A stretch of DNA of 46,955 bases. It comes from a virus. Numbering within the stretch: position 1 is the first letter of the stretch; each line of letters opens with the position of its first letter. Positions 1 through 7,482 of this stretch are shown one piece after another. Where the stretch lies: IMG/VR virus record IMGVR_UViG_3300005593_000004, positions 1 to 46,955 of that record. One strand, 5' to 3'. Below the pieces are notes generated by a model. It saw only the letters and a program-made list of their open reading frames with translations, did no database searches and was not told the origin of the DNA. The translations under genes were made by a program, and so were the position numbers.

Positions 1-24
1 TGTTATATGGATGGAGACTACTGA
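1..24 (+). CDS. 3' end of an ORF cut by the left edge
   Basis: Frame 1 reads CYMDGDY and then TGA, which overlaps the next start as TGAATG. Only seven codons are inside the window. If the molecule is circular, they join in frame to the ATG at 46947 and make a 10-codon ORF (MTSCYMDGDY). If it is linear or partial, this is the tail of an unseen gene. No function can be given. Confidence 0.3.
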   Translation, partial: CYMDGDY

Positions 25-192
25 ATGACCGAAACTGTGACTGTGATCAACACACCCTTCTTAGAAACCCCCGCCCCCGCCTGCACTATACAAACAGGTG
101 GTACAGCGTGCCCTTTTTGTGCAGCGCCCATGCAACGTGCAGGCTCATGTCTGGTGTGCCCGATGTGCGGTGAAACGAGCGGTTGCTCCTGA
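25..192 (+). CDS. Stand-alone zinc-ribbon resembling the C-terminal tail of class II ribonucleotide reductase
   Basis: A 55-aa protein too short for the ORF list. It has seven cysteines: C20, C29, C32, C42, C45, C48 and C54. The pattern CPFC-(x9)-CLVCPMC and the ending GETSGCS match, as known for the family, the C-terminal cysteine tail of B12-dependent ribonucleotide reductase (NrdJ), which passes reducing equivalents to the active site. No reductase catalytic domain is present in the window, so the tail appears to be free-standing. It may feed electrons to a host reductase, or it may simply be a zinc ribbon (inference). The ATG follows the upstream TGA directly, and its stop overlaps the next start as TGATG, so translation is probably coupled. 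Confidence 0.6.
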   Translation: MTETVTVINTPFLETPAPACTIQTGGTACPFCAAPMQRAGSCLVCPMCGETSGCS

Positions 193-416
193 TGGAATGG
201 GTCGGCTTCGCAGGGCTGGTAGCCGCCGCTCTCATAAGCGGCGTCTTTGCGGTAGTCGCTTCCAAGTATCGCCGTGAAAATACAGCGCAGCATGCAGCGA
301 ACCAGGTTCGACTTGACGCCATCGGCCGTGACATATCTGAGATCAGCAAGGATGTCCGTTCTGTGCGTGAGTGGCAGCACCGCCATTTGGAGTGGCACGC
401 CGAACAGGGGGGCTAG
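192..416 (+). CDS. Small membrane protein with a cytoplasmic helical tail
   Basis: A 74-aa protein. One hydrophobic segment (about residues 4-25, WVGFAGLVAAALISGVFAVV) is followed by a basic SKYRRE stretch and then a polar, probably coiled-coil helix. I chose the ATG at 192 because it overlaps the previous stop as TGATG; the upstream TTG has no support. The layout, one N-terminal membrane span and a charged helix, is common among phage holin-like, antiholin or spanin-like proteins, but no family motif is visible. A better holin candidate lies at 5213, so this one could be a second lysis factor or a virion membrane component. Real gene, function unknown. Confidence 0.6.
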   Translation: MEWVGFAGLVAAALISGVFAVVASKYRRENTAQHAANQVRLDAIGRDISEISKDVRSVREWQHRHLEWHAEQGG

Positions 417-419
417 CCC

Positions 420-1244
420 ATGGCCTACCGGTCTACCCTTGACTATCGGAACCCGGGCCATTACAGGCCTGGCGTATTCGATCTCACATACCGGAACAGC
501 CACCCGTACCGGGTCGAAGCCCAGTACCGGACGGGCATTGACGACCCGATAGGTGATACCGGTTCGGGTGTTGACGCTCAGACGCTCTCAGTCGTCCTCA
601 CACCGTCCGACACGGGCTCCGGGGCGGAGGGAACGTATCCCGCCATCTCTGTTACTTTGGATGGCGGTGGGCCGGTTCTGGAGTGGGTTACAGGGATCAC
701 GGATTCCCAGAGTGTGGGTGTTGCGGGTACCGATACCGGGTCCGGGTCTGAAACTGAGATCAGCGGGATTGCTGCCACCGATTCGGAAGCCCTCAACTAC
801 TGGTATGGGACTCAGCAGGGGTACCGGAATGATGTCGCCTACCGGTCAGCGAAGCAGTACCGGGGTGCCGGGTCCTGGATTACTATTGGCCAAACCCAGG
901 CGGACACTGGTTCTGGCACGGACCTCACGGTCTCGTTTGACAGTGCATTGTCAGTTACTGAGACACTGGCCTACCTGGACGCCCACGGGGTTTTCCTTTC
1001 CCAGACCGACACTGGTGCTGGGGCGGAGGCCCTGGCGGCCGTCAGCCTTACGGTGGAGGAGGTCGCTGCATTCCTGGAGGCGGTGGGGGACAGGACTCTC
1101 AGCGTGGAGGAACTGATGGACCTGGCAGAGAACACGGGTGGGGCGATTGGTACCGTTGCCGGGCCCTTGAGTTTGCGAGTAGATTTGCACTATAGGACAA
1201 ACAGGGCTGGAAGATTCCCGGGAAGAATGAGGTCTAGGCGGTAG
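420..1244 (+). CDS. Repeat-containing virion (tail/fibre) protein
   Basis: A 274-aa protein with two kinds of short repeat. The N-terminal third and the centre carry repeated YR dipeptides in Arg/Tyr-rich contexts (DYRNPGHYRPG, TYRNSHPYR, GYRNDVAYRSAKQYRG). Five DTGSG or DTGAG motifs occur across the protein, each opening a stretch that looks like a beta-strand repeat. No catalytic residues are seen. The C-terminus is basic (RFPGRMRSRR). It lies 3 nt after the membrane protein, and its TAG overlaps the GTG of the next virion gene. Position and composition suggest a tail or fibre component. The family is not recognised. Confidence 0.65.
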   Translation: MAYRSTLDYRNPGHYRPGVFDLTYRNSHPYRVEAQYRTGIDDPIGDTGSGVDAQTLSVVLTPSDTGSGAEGTYPAISVTLDGGGPVLEWVTGITDSQSVGVAGTDTGSGSETEISGIAATDSEALNYWYGTQQGYRNDVAYRSAKQYRGAGSWITIGQTQADTGSGTDLTVSFDSALSVTETLAYLDAHGVFLSQTDTGAGAEALAAVSLTVEEVAAFLEAVGDRTLSVEELMDLAENTGGAIGTVAGPLSLRVDLHYRTNRAGRFPGRMRSRR

Positions 1245-2164
1245 TGGCTACCAATGTTTCTGTGTCTCTGGGCACGCTGATTGACGAGACTCTGTCAAGA
1301 CTGTACCGGCATTCGGAGCGTCCTTTGCAGGTCACCATGTCTGGTGCGCCTAGCGGCGCTGCCGACACCACGCTGACGTTGACGACTGGGGACGCTTCCA
1401 AGATTTCGATAACAGACGTTATTGAGATCAACCAGGAGGCGATGCTAGTCACTGCGGTGGATACCGCTACTGACACTTTGACGGTGGCCCGGGGTTATGC
1501 GGGAACTACCGCTGTGGGCACCCATGCGGGTACCGACCCGGTCCTGGTTCAACCAGGGCATCTGCGGGCCGACATCTCCCGCTTTGTGCAGCGTTGTGTG
1601 TCTGGTCCCATGAACATCTACCTGCCGTACATAACGAACGCCACCATGTACCGAACCACAGGGAAGCAATACATTGAGATGCCTGCGGCCACCCAACGGG
1701 TGTTGAGTGTCCGGCACATGATCGGGATTACCGGCAGGATCATCGACGTTGGGGGGTGGCAGTTTGAGGAAGACCTCCCGGCGGGCCTGGTCACTTCTGG
1801 CAAGGCTGTGAGGGTCCCGTCCACGGTGGAGAACGACGATGCTCTGATTGTGGTTTCGGTGGAGCCCTACGCCTGGTCGGTGGTGCCTCCGGCGGAGAGT
1901 TCCACTTTGAGTGTGCCGTTGGCTACTGAGGATTTGCCGTCGTTGTGGGCTGCGGCCTATGCGATTACTGGGCATGAGATCACCCGCCTAGACTTGGATC
2001 AGATTGAGGAGTGGAACCAGGACGCTGCTGTGAGGCAGGGGTTCAACGTGCGGCTTATGCGTGAGTTGTGGGGCGAGTTCTACCGTCGGATTGACGAGGC
2101 CCGGCGGGTTCAGAATGTGCCTCGTAACAGAACATTCCGTAAGATGCCGAAAGTAATAGTCTGA
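1244..2164 (+). CDS. Head-tail adaptor or tail structural protein
   Basis: A 306-aa protein starting with GTG, overlapped by the previous TAG (TAGTG). Residues about 30-105 form a small beta domain ending in VARGYAGTTAVGTHAGTDPV. This kind of module (value, then LTVxRGxxGTxAxxHxxG) is widespread in phage virion proteins. The C-terminal half is helical (WAAAYAITGHEI, then RLMRELWGEFYRRIDEARR), which fits an adaptor that contacts portal or capsid. It begins a run of virion genes. Calling it an adaptor is inference from size, fold type and position; it could also be a minor tail protein. Confidence 0.6.
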   Translation: MATNVSVSLGTLIDETLSRLYRHSERPLQVTMSGAPSGAADTTLTLTTGDASKISITDVIEINQEAMLVTAVDTATDTLTVARGYAGTTAVGTHAGTDPVLVQPGHLRADISRFVQRCVSGPMNIYLPYITNATMYRTTGKQYIEMPAATQRVLSVRHMIGITGRIIDVGGWQFEEDLPAGLVTSGKAVRVPSTVENDDALIVVSVEPYAWSVVPPAESSTLSVPLATEDLPSLWAAAYAITGHEITRLDLDQIEEWNQDAAVRQGFNVRLMRELWGEFYRRIDEARRVQNVPRNRTFRKMPKVIV

Positions 2165-2172
2165 GGTGAACC

Positions 2173-2517
2173 ATGGCTAGGCAATACATCAACTTCTGCG
2201 AAGGAACATTGAACGCCGGTATAACCGACGCTGCTACTACTGTCTATGTGAACTTCGCCACCAACTCTGCGATCCCTGACGATACGTCCTGGGGGGCAGG
2301 GGACTACATGGTCATGGCTATCGACCCGGAAGCGGTCCAGCATCAGCCTGAACTGGTAAAGGTGACCGCTATCACCGGGTCTGGCCCGTATACCTTGACG
2401 ATTGCCAGGGGTGGGACAGAAGCGGAGACCGGTTCCAACCTGGGCGGTGGCGCTGCTGCTGCCTGGGACAGTGGCCGCAAGGTCGTGTTCCCGGCGACGG
2501 CCCTGAGTTATGCGTAA
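2173..2517 (+). CDS. Small beta-rich virion protein
   Basis: A 114-aa protein preceded by GAGGTGAACC, a usable ribosome-binding site. It consists mostly of the same beta module found at the N-terminus of the 1244-2164 protein: ELVKVTAITG, then YTLTIARGGTEAETGSN. The two neighbouring genes may therefore share a duplicated domain. It ends VVFPATALSYA, and its TAA overlaps the next ATG (TAATG). Most likely a virion component near the tail; function unknown. Confidence 0.6.
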   Translation: MARQYINFCEGTLNAGITDAATTVYVNFATNSAIPDDTSWGAGDYMVMAIDPEAVQHQPELVKVTAITGSGPYTLTIARGGTEAETGSNLGGGAAAAWDSGRKVVFPATALSYA

Positions 2518-3233
2518 TGGCGCACACAGTTGGCGGCGGAAAGTTAGGCGGCGACGGGATCGCCGGGGGGACACTTCACGACACTCCAACTGTCGTTGTT
2601 GCGGCTATAACCACGGCGACATCGAACCCCCTCACAGTCTCATGGACATACACGCAGGCCCAGGGAGATTCCCAAGAGTATTACCGGGTTCGATACACCA
2701 ACGACGCTGGTTCCGTTGAGTACGACAACACCGGGTGGGTAGCGGGCGCTGGCACCACCCACGCCACCGATCTGGCAGCCATCTATGGCGGGGCGCTGGA
2801 TCTGCATGGCAACACTGATCTGACTGTTGAGGTCACGGTTCGTGGCCCGCAGGCTATTGGTACCGGGGACGCCGATTATTACACCAGCGCCCCTGACACG
2901 GAGGACATCAACACACTGAACCTGGGGGAACCGACCCTCACGCCGGGTGATGTCCTGTTTGGGGCGACCAACAAGGGGACTGCTTCCACTTATGTGATGA
3001 ACTCGCTAGCGGCAATGACCCTAAACTGGACCTACGCCCATGGGGGTACGGGTGAGGCCCAGCAGGCGTACCGGGTCAGGCTGTTGGAGTTTGAGACCAG
3101 CGTTGAACTGTTCGACACCGACTGGGTGACCGGTACTGCATCGTCCTACGTCCTGAACTATGCGTTCCTGGACGACTTCAAGTATAAGATCCTGGTTCAG
3201 GCCAGGAACACCAACCGGGTACCGACAACGTAA
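2517..3233 (+). CDS. Virion protein with two fibronectin-III-like repeats
   Basis: A 238-aa protein. Two similar beta-sandwich repeats can be read. The first is about residues 25-110 (PLTVSWTYTQAQG, then YYRVRYTN, then VEVTVRGPQ). The second is about 145-235 (MTLNWTYAHGGTG, then AYRVRLLEF, then KILVQARNT). The LxVxWTY-(x8-10)-YRVR pattern is typical of fibronectin type III or Ig-like modules on phage tails and capsids, which usually act as surface or binding domains. Start and stop overlap both neighbours as TAATG, so translation is probably coupled. No enzyme motif. Confidence 0.65.
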   Translation: MAHTVGGGKLGGDGIAGGTLHDTPTVVVAAITTATSNPLTVSWTYTQAQGDSQEYYRVRYTNDAGSVEYDNTGWVAGAGTTHATDLAAIYGGALDLHGNTDLTVEVTVRGPQAIGTGDADYYTSAPDTEDINTLNLGEPTLTPGDVLFGATNKGTASTYVMNSLAAMTLNWTYAHGGTGEAQQAYRVRLLEFETSVELFDTDWVTGTASSYVLNYAFLDDFKYKILVQARNTNRVPTT

Positions 3234-5197
3234 TGGCTGCCGATGAGATTGTCCTGGAAACGGACTTCACGGAACCGGCCAGCATTACTGCGCTGTCCAC
3301 TGTCGGAACGGTGTATGACATAGCCATTGACGGCACCGGGTACATCCTGGCTGAGACCGCTGAGGGGGAGGGGTACGAGAAGACCACCATCCCTCTGATC
3401 CCTGACCGGTTGGCTACGGGGGACACCCCGTTCGACCAGGCAGTGGAGCGGTATTCGTTCGGGTCGGGGGACTCCTGGGTGGGGGGCCAGGGCCAGACGT
3501 TCCTGAACCGTCAGGACAGCGACTCTACGATGTTCCTGTCTAGCGAGGGCCTGGATCCGTTCTCTGAGCCGGGCTCCATCAAGTTGTTGCCGTCGACCCC
3601 GGAGATGTTCAATACCACCTTCGCTACACCCAGGCTGGTGGTGGTCGGGACAACCCTGTATGTGCAGACCGCCGCTGACCAACTCACCCATTTCACCGAT
3701 GTGGGAACACCCGGTGCTGGGACAGCGATTGACCATGAACACGGTGGTGCTGCTGTAACGATCACGGATTTGACAACCGACGGTCAGTATTGGTATGCGG
3801 CCTGTGGTACTAAAGGGATCCTGAGGGGGACCACCTCTGCTATCACCACCCAGTGGGATGCTGCTGTGGCCCACACCATCTCTTACGCAGCGGGCCGGAT
3901 CTGCGCCGGGGTGATCGCCAACAGTTCAACGACCCCCAACCGGTTCACCACCTACTCCATTGGCGGGGCCGGTGATACGGGAACAGAGGAACGCTCCGGT
4001 GGCCACCTGACATTGGGTAAGGGCTGGACTGTGGGGAGTTTCGCTGAGGCCAACGGGCATATCTACTTCTGCGCCCACAAGGGCAACAGGGGCATGGTCT
4101 ACGCCTGGCCCCTGGGCCTGGACAGTAGTGGCAACACCCAGTACCCGTTCGTGGCCTGGGACATGCCACCTGGTCTGTCCCCCCGGGAAGTGTTCGCCGC
4201 TGGGGGCTCCATCTTCGTGCGGGCCTACCGGCAAAGTACCGGTAGCACCGGCACCGCATACATCTACAGGGGTGTGCCGGACCCGCAGACCGGGGCTCTG
4301 ACCCCGTTCTTTATCACTGAACTGGCGGACAAGGCCACCACCGATGACCATGTTGTGGGTGAGTTCACTGCCAGAGACAACCAAGTGTTCTGGGGGTGGA
4401 AGAAGATGACTTCCGGGGACAAGACAGGCCTGGGGTGTTATGACCTGGAGACCGGCGGGTATGTGAAGTTCTTTGAGTCGGACGACGCTACTGCTGGCGA
4501 TGTCTACGGGGCGGACGTATGGCAGGGCCGTGTGGTTTATTCGGTGGGTGGGACGGGCGTCAAGAAGGAGTCGACCACTGCGTTCCTGAAAGACGGGACC
4601 CTGATTGGGTCTCGTATCGACGGTGGGAGCGCCCTGGCTAAGGGCTGGGACGAGATTATTGTTCTGACTACCCCGATGGGGGCAGCAGTCGGTCCCGACA
4701 TTTGTGCCGTTACACCGTATGTGTCGACCAACGAAGGGACGGACTATACGACCCTGTCCACGTTGGACACGGAGACAGGAACCTCTCAGAGTACGAGGCT
4801 GTCGTCGTCGTCCCGGTCTCTCCAATACAAGATTGTGTTTGAGGGGAGCGGTGCGTCCACCACGACCTTGAACTTTGTGCAGGTCAAGTACCATGCCATC
4901 GGTCTGCGTGACACAGTGGTGTCAATCGTTGTAGATTGCGGGGACAGCGTGCGGGGGCTGAATGGTCACCCCCTACCTGAGAACGCTCCGGGGGCTGGAA
5001 CCCTGCGGGCCAGGACCCTGGCAGCATTGACACAGAGGCGAGTGAACTATCAAGACATTGACTGGCCGATTACCAAGGCTGCTGAGGTTTATGAAGTGTT
5101 GCAGGTCCAGACAAGAGCCCTGGGGGTCTACGATAGATCGCAGGCGCTCAAGCGACATCGCCTATTGGCGACGGTTGTTCTAAGAAAAGCGGACTAA
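3233..5197 (+). CDS. Large tail protein, probable beta-propeller
   Basis: A 654-aa protein. The central part (about 150-480) is a series of strands with recurring GxxxYVxT/W or DGQYWYAACG segments, such as LVVVGTTLYVQT, GHIYFCAHKGNRGMVYAW, GSIFVRAYR and RDNQVFWGWKK. This looks like a propeller made of repeated four-stranded blades. The C-terminal 150 residues (from about VSTNEGTDYTTL) form a beta sandwich and then a helical end. Such proteins are usual in phage tail tips and host-recognition structures. It is the last virion gene before the holin. No enzymatic residues are recognised. Confidence 0.6.
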   Translation: MAADEIVLETDFTEPASITALSTVGTVYDIAIDGTGYILAETAEGEGYEKTTIPLIPDRLATGDTPFDQAVERYSFGSGDSWVGGQGQTFLNRQDSDSTMFLSSEGLDPFSEPGSIKLLPSTPEMFNTTFATPRLVVVGTTLYVQTAADQLTHFTDVGTPGAGTAIDHEHGGAAVTITDLTTDGQYWYAACGTKGILRGTTSAITTQWDAAVAHTISYAAGRICAGVIANSSTTPNRFTTYSIGGAGDTGTEERSGGHLTLGKGWTVGSFAEANGHIYFCAHKGNRGMVYAWPLGLDSSGNTQYPFVAWDMPPGLSPREVFAAGGSIFVRAYRQSTGSTGTAYIYRGVPDPQTGALTPFFITELADKATTDDHVVGEFTARDNQVFWGWKKMTSGDKTGLGCYDLETGGYVKFFESDDATAGDVYGADVWQGRVVYSVGGTGVKKESTTAFLKDGTLIGSRIDGGSALAKGWDEIIVLTTPMGAAVGPDICAVTPYVSTNEGTDYTTLSTLDTETGTSQSTRLSSSSRSLQYKIVFEGSGASTTTLNFVQVKYHAIGLRDTVVSIVVDCGDSVRGLNGHPLPENAPGAGTLRARTLAALTQRRVNYQDIDWPITKAAEVYEVLQVQTRALGVYDRSQALKRHRLLATVVLRKAD

Positions 5198-5212
5198 TGA
5201 AGGGGTAAGAAT

Positions 5213-5419
5213 ATGTTTACTAAGGATCTTGTAGAGAGACTGGCAGCCACATTTCTGCAGGCTGCCCTGGGGGCCATGACCTCCAACTCAATGTTCGACC
5301 TAGGGGTCGACCAGTGGAAACTGATGGCGGGAGCCGGGTTCGCTGCGGCGTTGGCCGTCCTGAAGGGCGTTATAGCCCAACGGATAGGCACTAAGGGAAC
5401 CTCGTCCTTGACCGACTGA
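5213..5419 (+). CDS. r1t-like holin
   Basis: A 68-aa protein. It has an amphipathic N-terminus (KDLVERLAATFLQAALGAMT) and then a hydrophobic segment at about 35-56 (WKLMAGAGFAAALAVLKGVIA). A short polar C-terminus ends it. This is the pattern of the r1t-like holins of actinobacterial and other Gram-positive phages, where the (D)xxWK-(x)-hydrophobic-LK motif is typical. It should form membrane lesions that release the endolysin. The endolysin is encoded far away, at 11670-12425 on the other strand. The ATG is preceded by AAGGGGTAAGAAT. Its TGA overlaps the next ATG. Confidence 0.8.
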   Translation: MFTKDLVERLAATFLQAALGAMTSNSMFDLGVDQWKLMAGAGFAAALAVLKGVIAQRIGTKGTSSLTD

Positions 5420-5673
5420 TGTCAAACGAGGTGGTTTGCCCTAACTGCGAGTTCAAGCCGGACCCTGGGGTTCGCTCTACGATCTGGTGCCCGGAGTGTG
5501 GCAAGTCATTTGACCCGGCGAGAACCAGAGAGGCCTTGGCTTCTATCTCTGTAAATAGTTTCATAGGCGCTGCGAGCCTCAGCCCAAAGATGGAGAAGTT
5601 CCAAGAGACTGGTGATCCAGCGGTGTTCGCCAAACCTGGTGCGCTGGACTACGACCCGTCGTTGGTGGGCTAG
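5419..5673 (+). CDS. Zinc-ribbon small protein
   Basis: An 84-aa protein with an N-terminal four-cysteine ribbon, CPNC at residues 7-10 and CPEC at about 24-27. The rest is polar and ends KPGALDYDPSLVG. It starts within the holin stop (TGATG). Its TAG lies in the stem of a hairpin shared with the convergent gene at 5678. Zinc ribbons of this size often mediate protein or nucleic acid contacts. No further function can be assigned. Confidence 0.6.
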   Translation: MSNEVVCPNCEFKPDPGVRSTIWCPECGKSFDPARTREALASISVNSFIGAASLSPKMEKFQETGDPAVFAKPGALDYDPSLVG

Positions 5674-5684
5674 TGCCCTAGCCC
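5667..5684. terminator. Hairpin between convergent genes, likely bidirectional terminator
   Basis: GGGCTAG-TGCC-CTAGCCC gives a perfect 7-bp stem with a 4-nt loop. The plus-strand stop (TAG, 5671-5673) and the minus-strand stop (5678-5680) are both inside the stem. No long U-tract follows on either side, so termination strength is uncertain. The location between two convergent operons is what supports the call. Confidence 0.5.
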
Positions 5685-5938
5685 TCAAACGGTTCCAGGT
5701 TGTCGTAGTAGGCACCGTCTAAGGCCTGATGCCGGTAATGGGGTATGAACATCTCCCCATCTGGGGTCTCATGCCAGACATCTATCCGCTGGGGGCCGCA
5801 GAGGCATTCCCCTGTCGGGTGGACCTCATGGGTGAACCCTATTTCGGTGGGGGCGTAGTGGAACGAGGTCGGGTGCCCTTCGGTGCCTGTTTGGGTCGTC
5901 CAAACAGCCCAGGTGTCGAAACCTGCTACTAACCCCAT
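5678..5938 (-). CDS. Small hypothetical protein
   Basis: An 86-aa protein, the last gene of the leftward operon. The ATG at 5938 is preceded on the minus strand by GGAGACACC, a reasonable ribosome-binding site. The sequence holds HPTGECLCGPQRIDVWHETPDGE, with two close cysteines and several His/Asp residues, and ends in an acidic Tyr-rich tail. The balanced, soluble composition supports a real gene. Family not recognised. Confidence 0.5.
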   Translation of the reverse strand: MGLVAGFDTWAVWTTQTGTEGHPTSFHYAPTEIGFTHEVHPTGECLCGPQRIDVWHETPDGEMFIPHYRHQALDGAYYDNLEPFEG

Positions 5939-5948
5939 GGTGTCTCCG

Positions 5949-6131
5949 TCAGCCGTTCGATGGGTGTTCGGCGAGGAAGGTCTCGTAAGCCTCCGGGCTA
6001 TTCAAGACAATCATAATCCCTCCTGAGGTGTCCGGCCCCCTGCCGATGGTCATGCTAATGGTGCCGACAAGGGTGCCGACCGCTACTAAGAGCCCTGTGA
6101 CCGCTACGAGAAGTTTGGTGACCCTACCCAT
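5949..6131 (-). CDS. Small membrane protein
   Basis: A 60-aa protein with one clear hydrophobic segment (about residues 6-28, KLLVAVTGLLVAVGTLVGTISM) after a basic N-terminus. A soluble tail contains MIVLNSPEAYETFLAEH. The upstream gene stops 4 nt before its ATG, so translation may be coupled; the ribosome-binding site is weak. A membrane-anchored accessory protein of unknown function. Confidence 0.5.
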   Translation of the reverse strand: MGRVTKLLVAVTGLLVAVGTLVGTISMTIGRGPDTSGGIMIVLNSPEAYETFLAEHPSNG

Positions 6132-6135
6132 GGGG

Positions 6136-6417
6136 TCAATCTACATCTAGATGGGTGATCGCTTCCACGGGAACCAACACCTTCTCCGCTGCGGAGGTAC
6201 CCGCACACCGGACACACAGGCCCAACCACCCGCCAGACCGACTGATTGCATAGGCAACCCGATCACCACAAGAACACGAACCCAGGCGACGGTTCCTGTC
6301 ACCCATGGCTTCCCGTTTGGCCTCCCACTTCGCCCTCAGAACGGCGGCGTCTTTCTCTCGCTCCGCAAGGAGCGCCTCTCTGGTCATCGTCCCTTCACCT
6401 ATTGGTGTGAGCACCAT
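6136..6417 (-). CDS. Small protein with coiled coil and zinc-binding-like cysteines
   Basis: A 93-aa protein. Residues about 10-40 are charged and helical (TREALLAEREKDAAVLRAKWEAKRE). They are followed by CSCG and CVRC pairs (about 48-71), spaced as in a small zinc ribbon. The start at 6417 is favoured by GAGAGGAAACC just upstream; an internal ATG at 6387 with GAAGGGACG is a possible second start. It sits in the replication operon downstream of two nucleases. Function unknown. Confidence 0.5.
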   Translation of the reverse strand: MVLTPIGEGTMTREALLAEREKDAAVLRAKWEAKREAMGDRNRRLGSCSCGDRVAYAISRSGGWLGLCVRCAGTSAAEKVLVPVEAITHLDVD

Positions 6418-6426
6418 GGTTTCCTC

Positions 6427-6567
6427 TCAGTTCCAATCTTTCATCTTAGAGATCCAGAACTGGCGCTCGTCTATCTCCGCTTCTCTGCGTCGGAGCCGGA
6501 TCTGGCGGTAGATCAGACTACAGAAGATCCAGGTGTTACAGAGCATAAGAAAGGTGTTGAGGCTCAT
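6427..6567 (-). CDS. 46-aa membrane-anchored small protein (below ORF-list size)
   Basis: The ATG at 6567 overlaps the TGA of the upstream nuclease gene (ATGA), and a GGAGG lies about 10 nt before it. The product has a hydrophobic segment (MLCNTWIFCSLIY) and then a highly basic and acidic helix (RQIRLRRREAEIDERQF). The coupled start and membrane-then-charged layout make it a plausible real gene. Function unknown. Confidence 0.45.
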   Translation of the reverse strand: MSLNTFLMLCNTWIFCSLIYRQIRLRRREAEIDERQFWISKMKDWN

Positions 6568-7118
6568 ACTTCTGGGACCTCCAATCTTGTTTGACACTCT
6601 GATGTCAACCAGAGTTGTTTGACGAGGGCGTGTATGGCAAGGGCAGGAATGTCGGCTTCGTCAGCGATCCTGGTGAAGTTGTCTAGGTCGATGATCCACT
6701 TGCCCTTGCCATTCCGGTCCCTACGGACCCGTTCTACGGCTATCAGTTCCCAGATGGGGACGATGAACAGGCGGGGCTGCCGCTGGTCCTCAGGTAGGTG
6801 ATGGTCGTGGACGTTGTCCCGGAGCAGGAAGAACACATGGGGGTACTTGGTGCAGGCCCGTCGAACAGTCAGTTCGTCTATTACGAACAGGTTACGTTCA
6901 GGGATCCCGTCGATCAGGTGCCAGCGTTGGGTGTAGTTCTGGTTCTTCTCCTTGATTTCGACGTAGTAGCCCGGTACCCAGATGTCCAGGTCATCGGTGG
7001 CGTCGAACCGGGTAACAACCGGTACCCCCAGGGACTCTGCCACATACTCCTCGTAATGCCGGGCGTTGGAGAAGTCGTGGACCTTCTGTTCCCGGGTGCG
7101 CTTGTAGGGCTCACTCAT
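6564..7118 (-). CDS. PD-(D/E)XK superfamily nuclease-like protein
   Basis: A 184-aa protein. I chose the ATG at 7118; the longer reading frame upstream is an out-of-frame shadow of the next gene. Near the N-terminus are E23/E24, then DDLDIWVPG (D43, D45) and YVEIKEK (E54, K56). These reproduce the E...D...ExK core of PD-(D/E)XK endonucleases. The remainder is a mixed fold with no second known domain. It overlaps the gene upstream, itself a PD-(D/E)XK candidate, by 8 nt. Two consecutive nucleases suggest a paired role in recombination, branched-DNA resolution or host DNA degradation. The active-site reading is by eye. Confidence 0.6.
   Translation of the reverse strand: MSEPYKRTREQKVHDFSNARHYEEYVAESLGVPVVTRFDATDDLDIWVPGYYVEIKEKNQNYTQRWHLIDGIPERNLFVIDELTVRRACTKYPHVFFLLRDNVHDHHLPEDQRQPRLFIVPIWELIAVERVRRDRNGKGKWIIDLDNFTRIADEADIPALAIHALVKQLWLTSECQTRLEVPEV
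6591..6608. promoter_or_regulatory. Dispersed palindrome TTGAC-N8-GTCAA
   Basis: TTGACACTCTGATGTCAA is a perfect inverted repeat in its 6-bp arms. It lies inside the 3' end of the nuclease gene and just upstream of the 46-aa gene. The centre does not pair, so here it reads better as a DNA operator than as an RNA hairpin. One of sixteen exact TGACA-N6-TGTCA sites in the window. Confidence 0.55.
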
Positions 7119-7476
7119 CGGCCAGTTCCTCTGGCACAACGAGCATGTTCCAGGCCTCCAGTAGTTCGTACAGGAACTCTGCGTCCACGATTGCCACGGT
7201 GCCCGGTGACATCGCCAGTCGTCTGTCTCCGTCCGCAGCCACGATGGCCCACTGGTAGTCGACATCCATGTCGACGGCGACCAGACGTATCTTCCGCACC
7301 CAGTCCCGTATGTCCCACTGCTTGCGGTGCTTGGCCTCCACGGGGAACGGCACCCCCACGAAGTCGTTGGATTTGTTGCCCGGCTTGGCCCTGTCGGCGT
7401 CGGGCCATATCTCTTGCAGGGCGACAAGGACTTCATTCTCAAAGGCGGTACCTTTGGATCGGGCAGGGTTTGACAT
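7111..7476 (-). CDS. PD-(D/E)XK endonuclease, Holliday-junction-resolvase-like
   Basis: A 121-aa protein. The N-terminus SKGTAFENEVLVAL (E14), then GNKSNDFVGVPFPVEAKHRK (D38, E47, K49), matches the E-(x23)-D-(x8)-ExK layout of small PD-(D/E)XK nucleases. These are often annotated in actinophages as Holliday-junction resolvase or RecB-like. WDIRDWVRKI after the catalytic lysine is also typical. It probably cuts branched DNA before packaging or during recombination. It lies 6 nt downstream of the primase and overlaps the next nuclease by 8 nt. Confidence 0.65.
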   Translation of the reverse strand: MSNPARSKGTAFENEVLVALQEIWPDADRAKPGNKSNDFVGVPFPVEAKHRKQWDIRDWVRKIRLVAVDMDVDYQWAIVAADGDRRLAMSPGTVAIVDAEFLYELLEAWNMLVVPEELADE

Positions 7477-7482
7477 TGCACT

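Noticed and set aside
7119-7481. N-terminal extension of the 6564-7118 nuclease (305-aa reading)
   Set aside because: The first 121 codons are an out-of-frame copy of the neighbouring nuclease gene; the ATG at 7118 begins the real protein.
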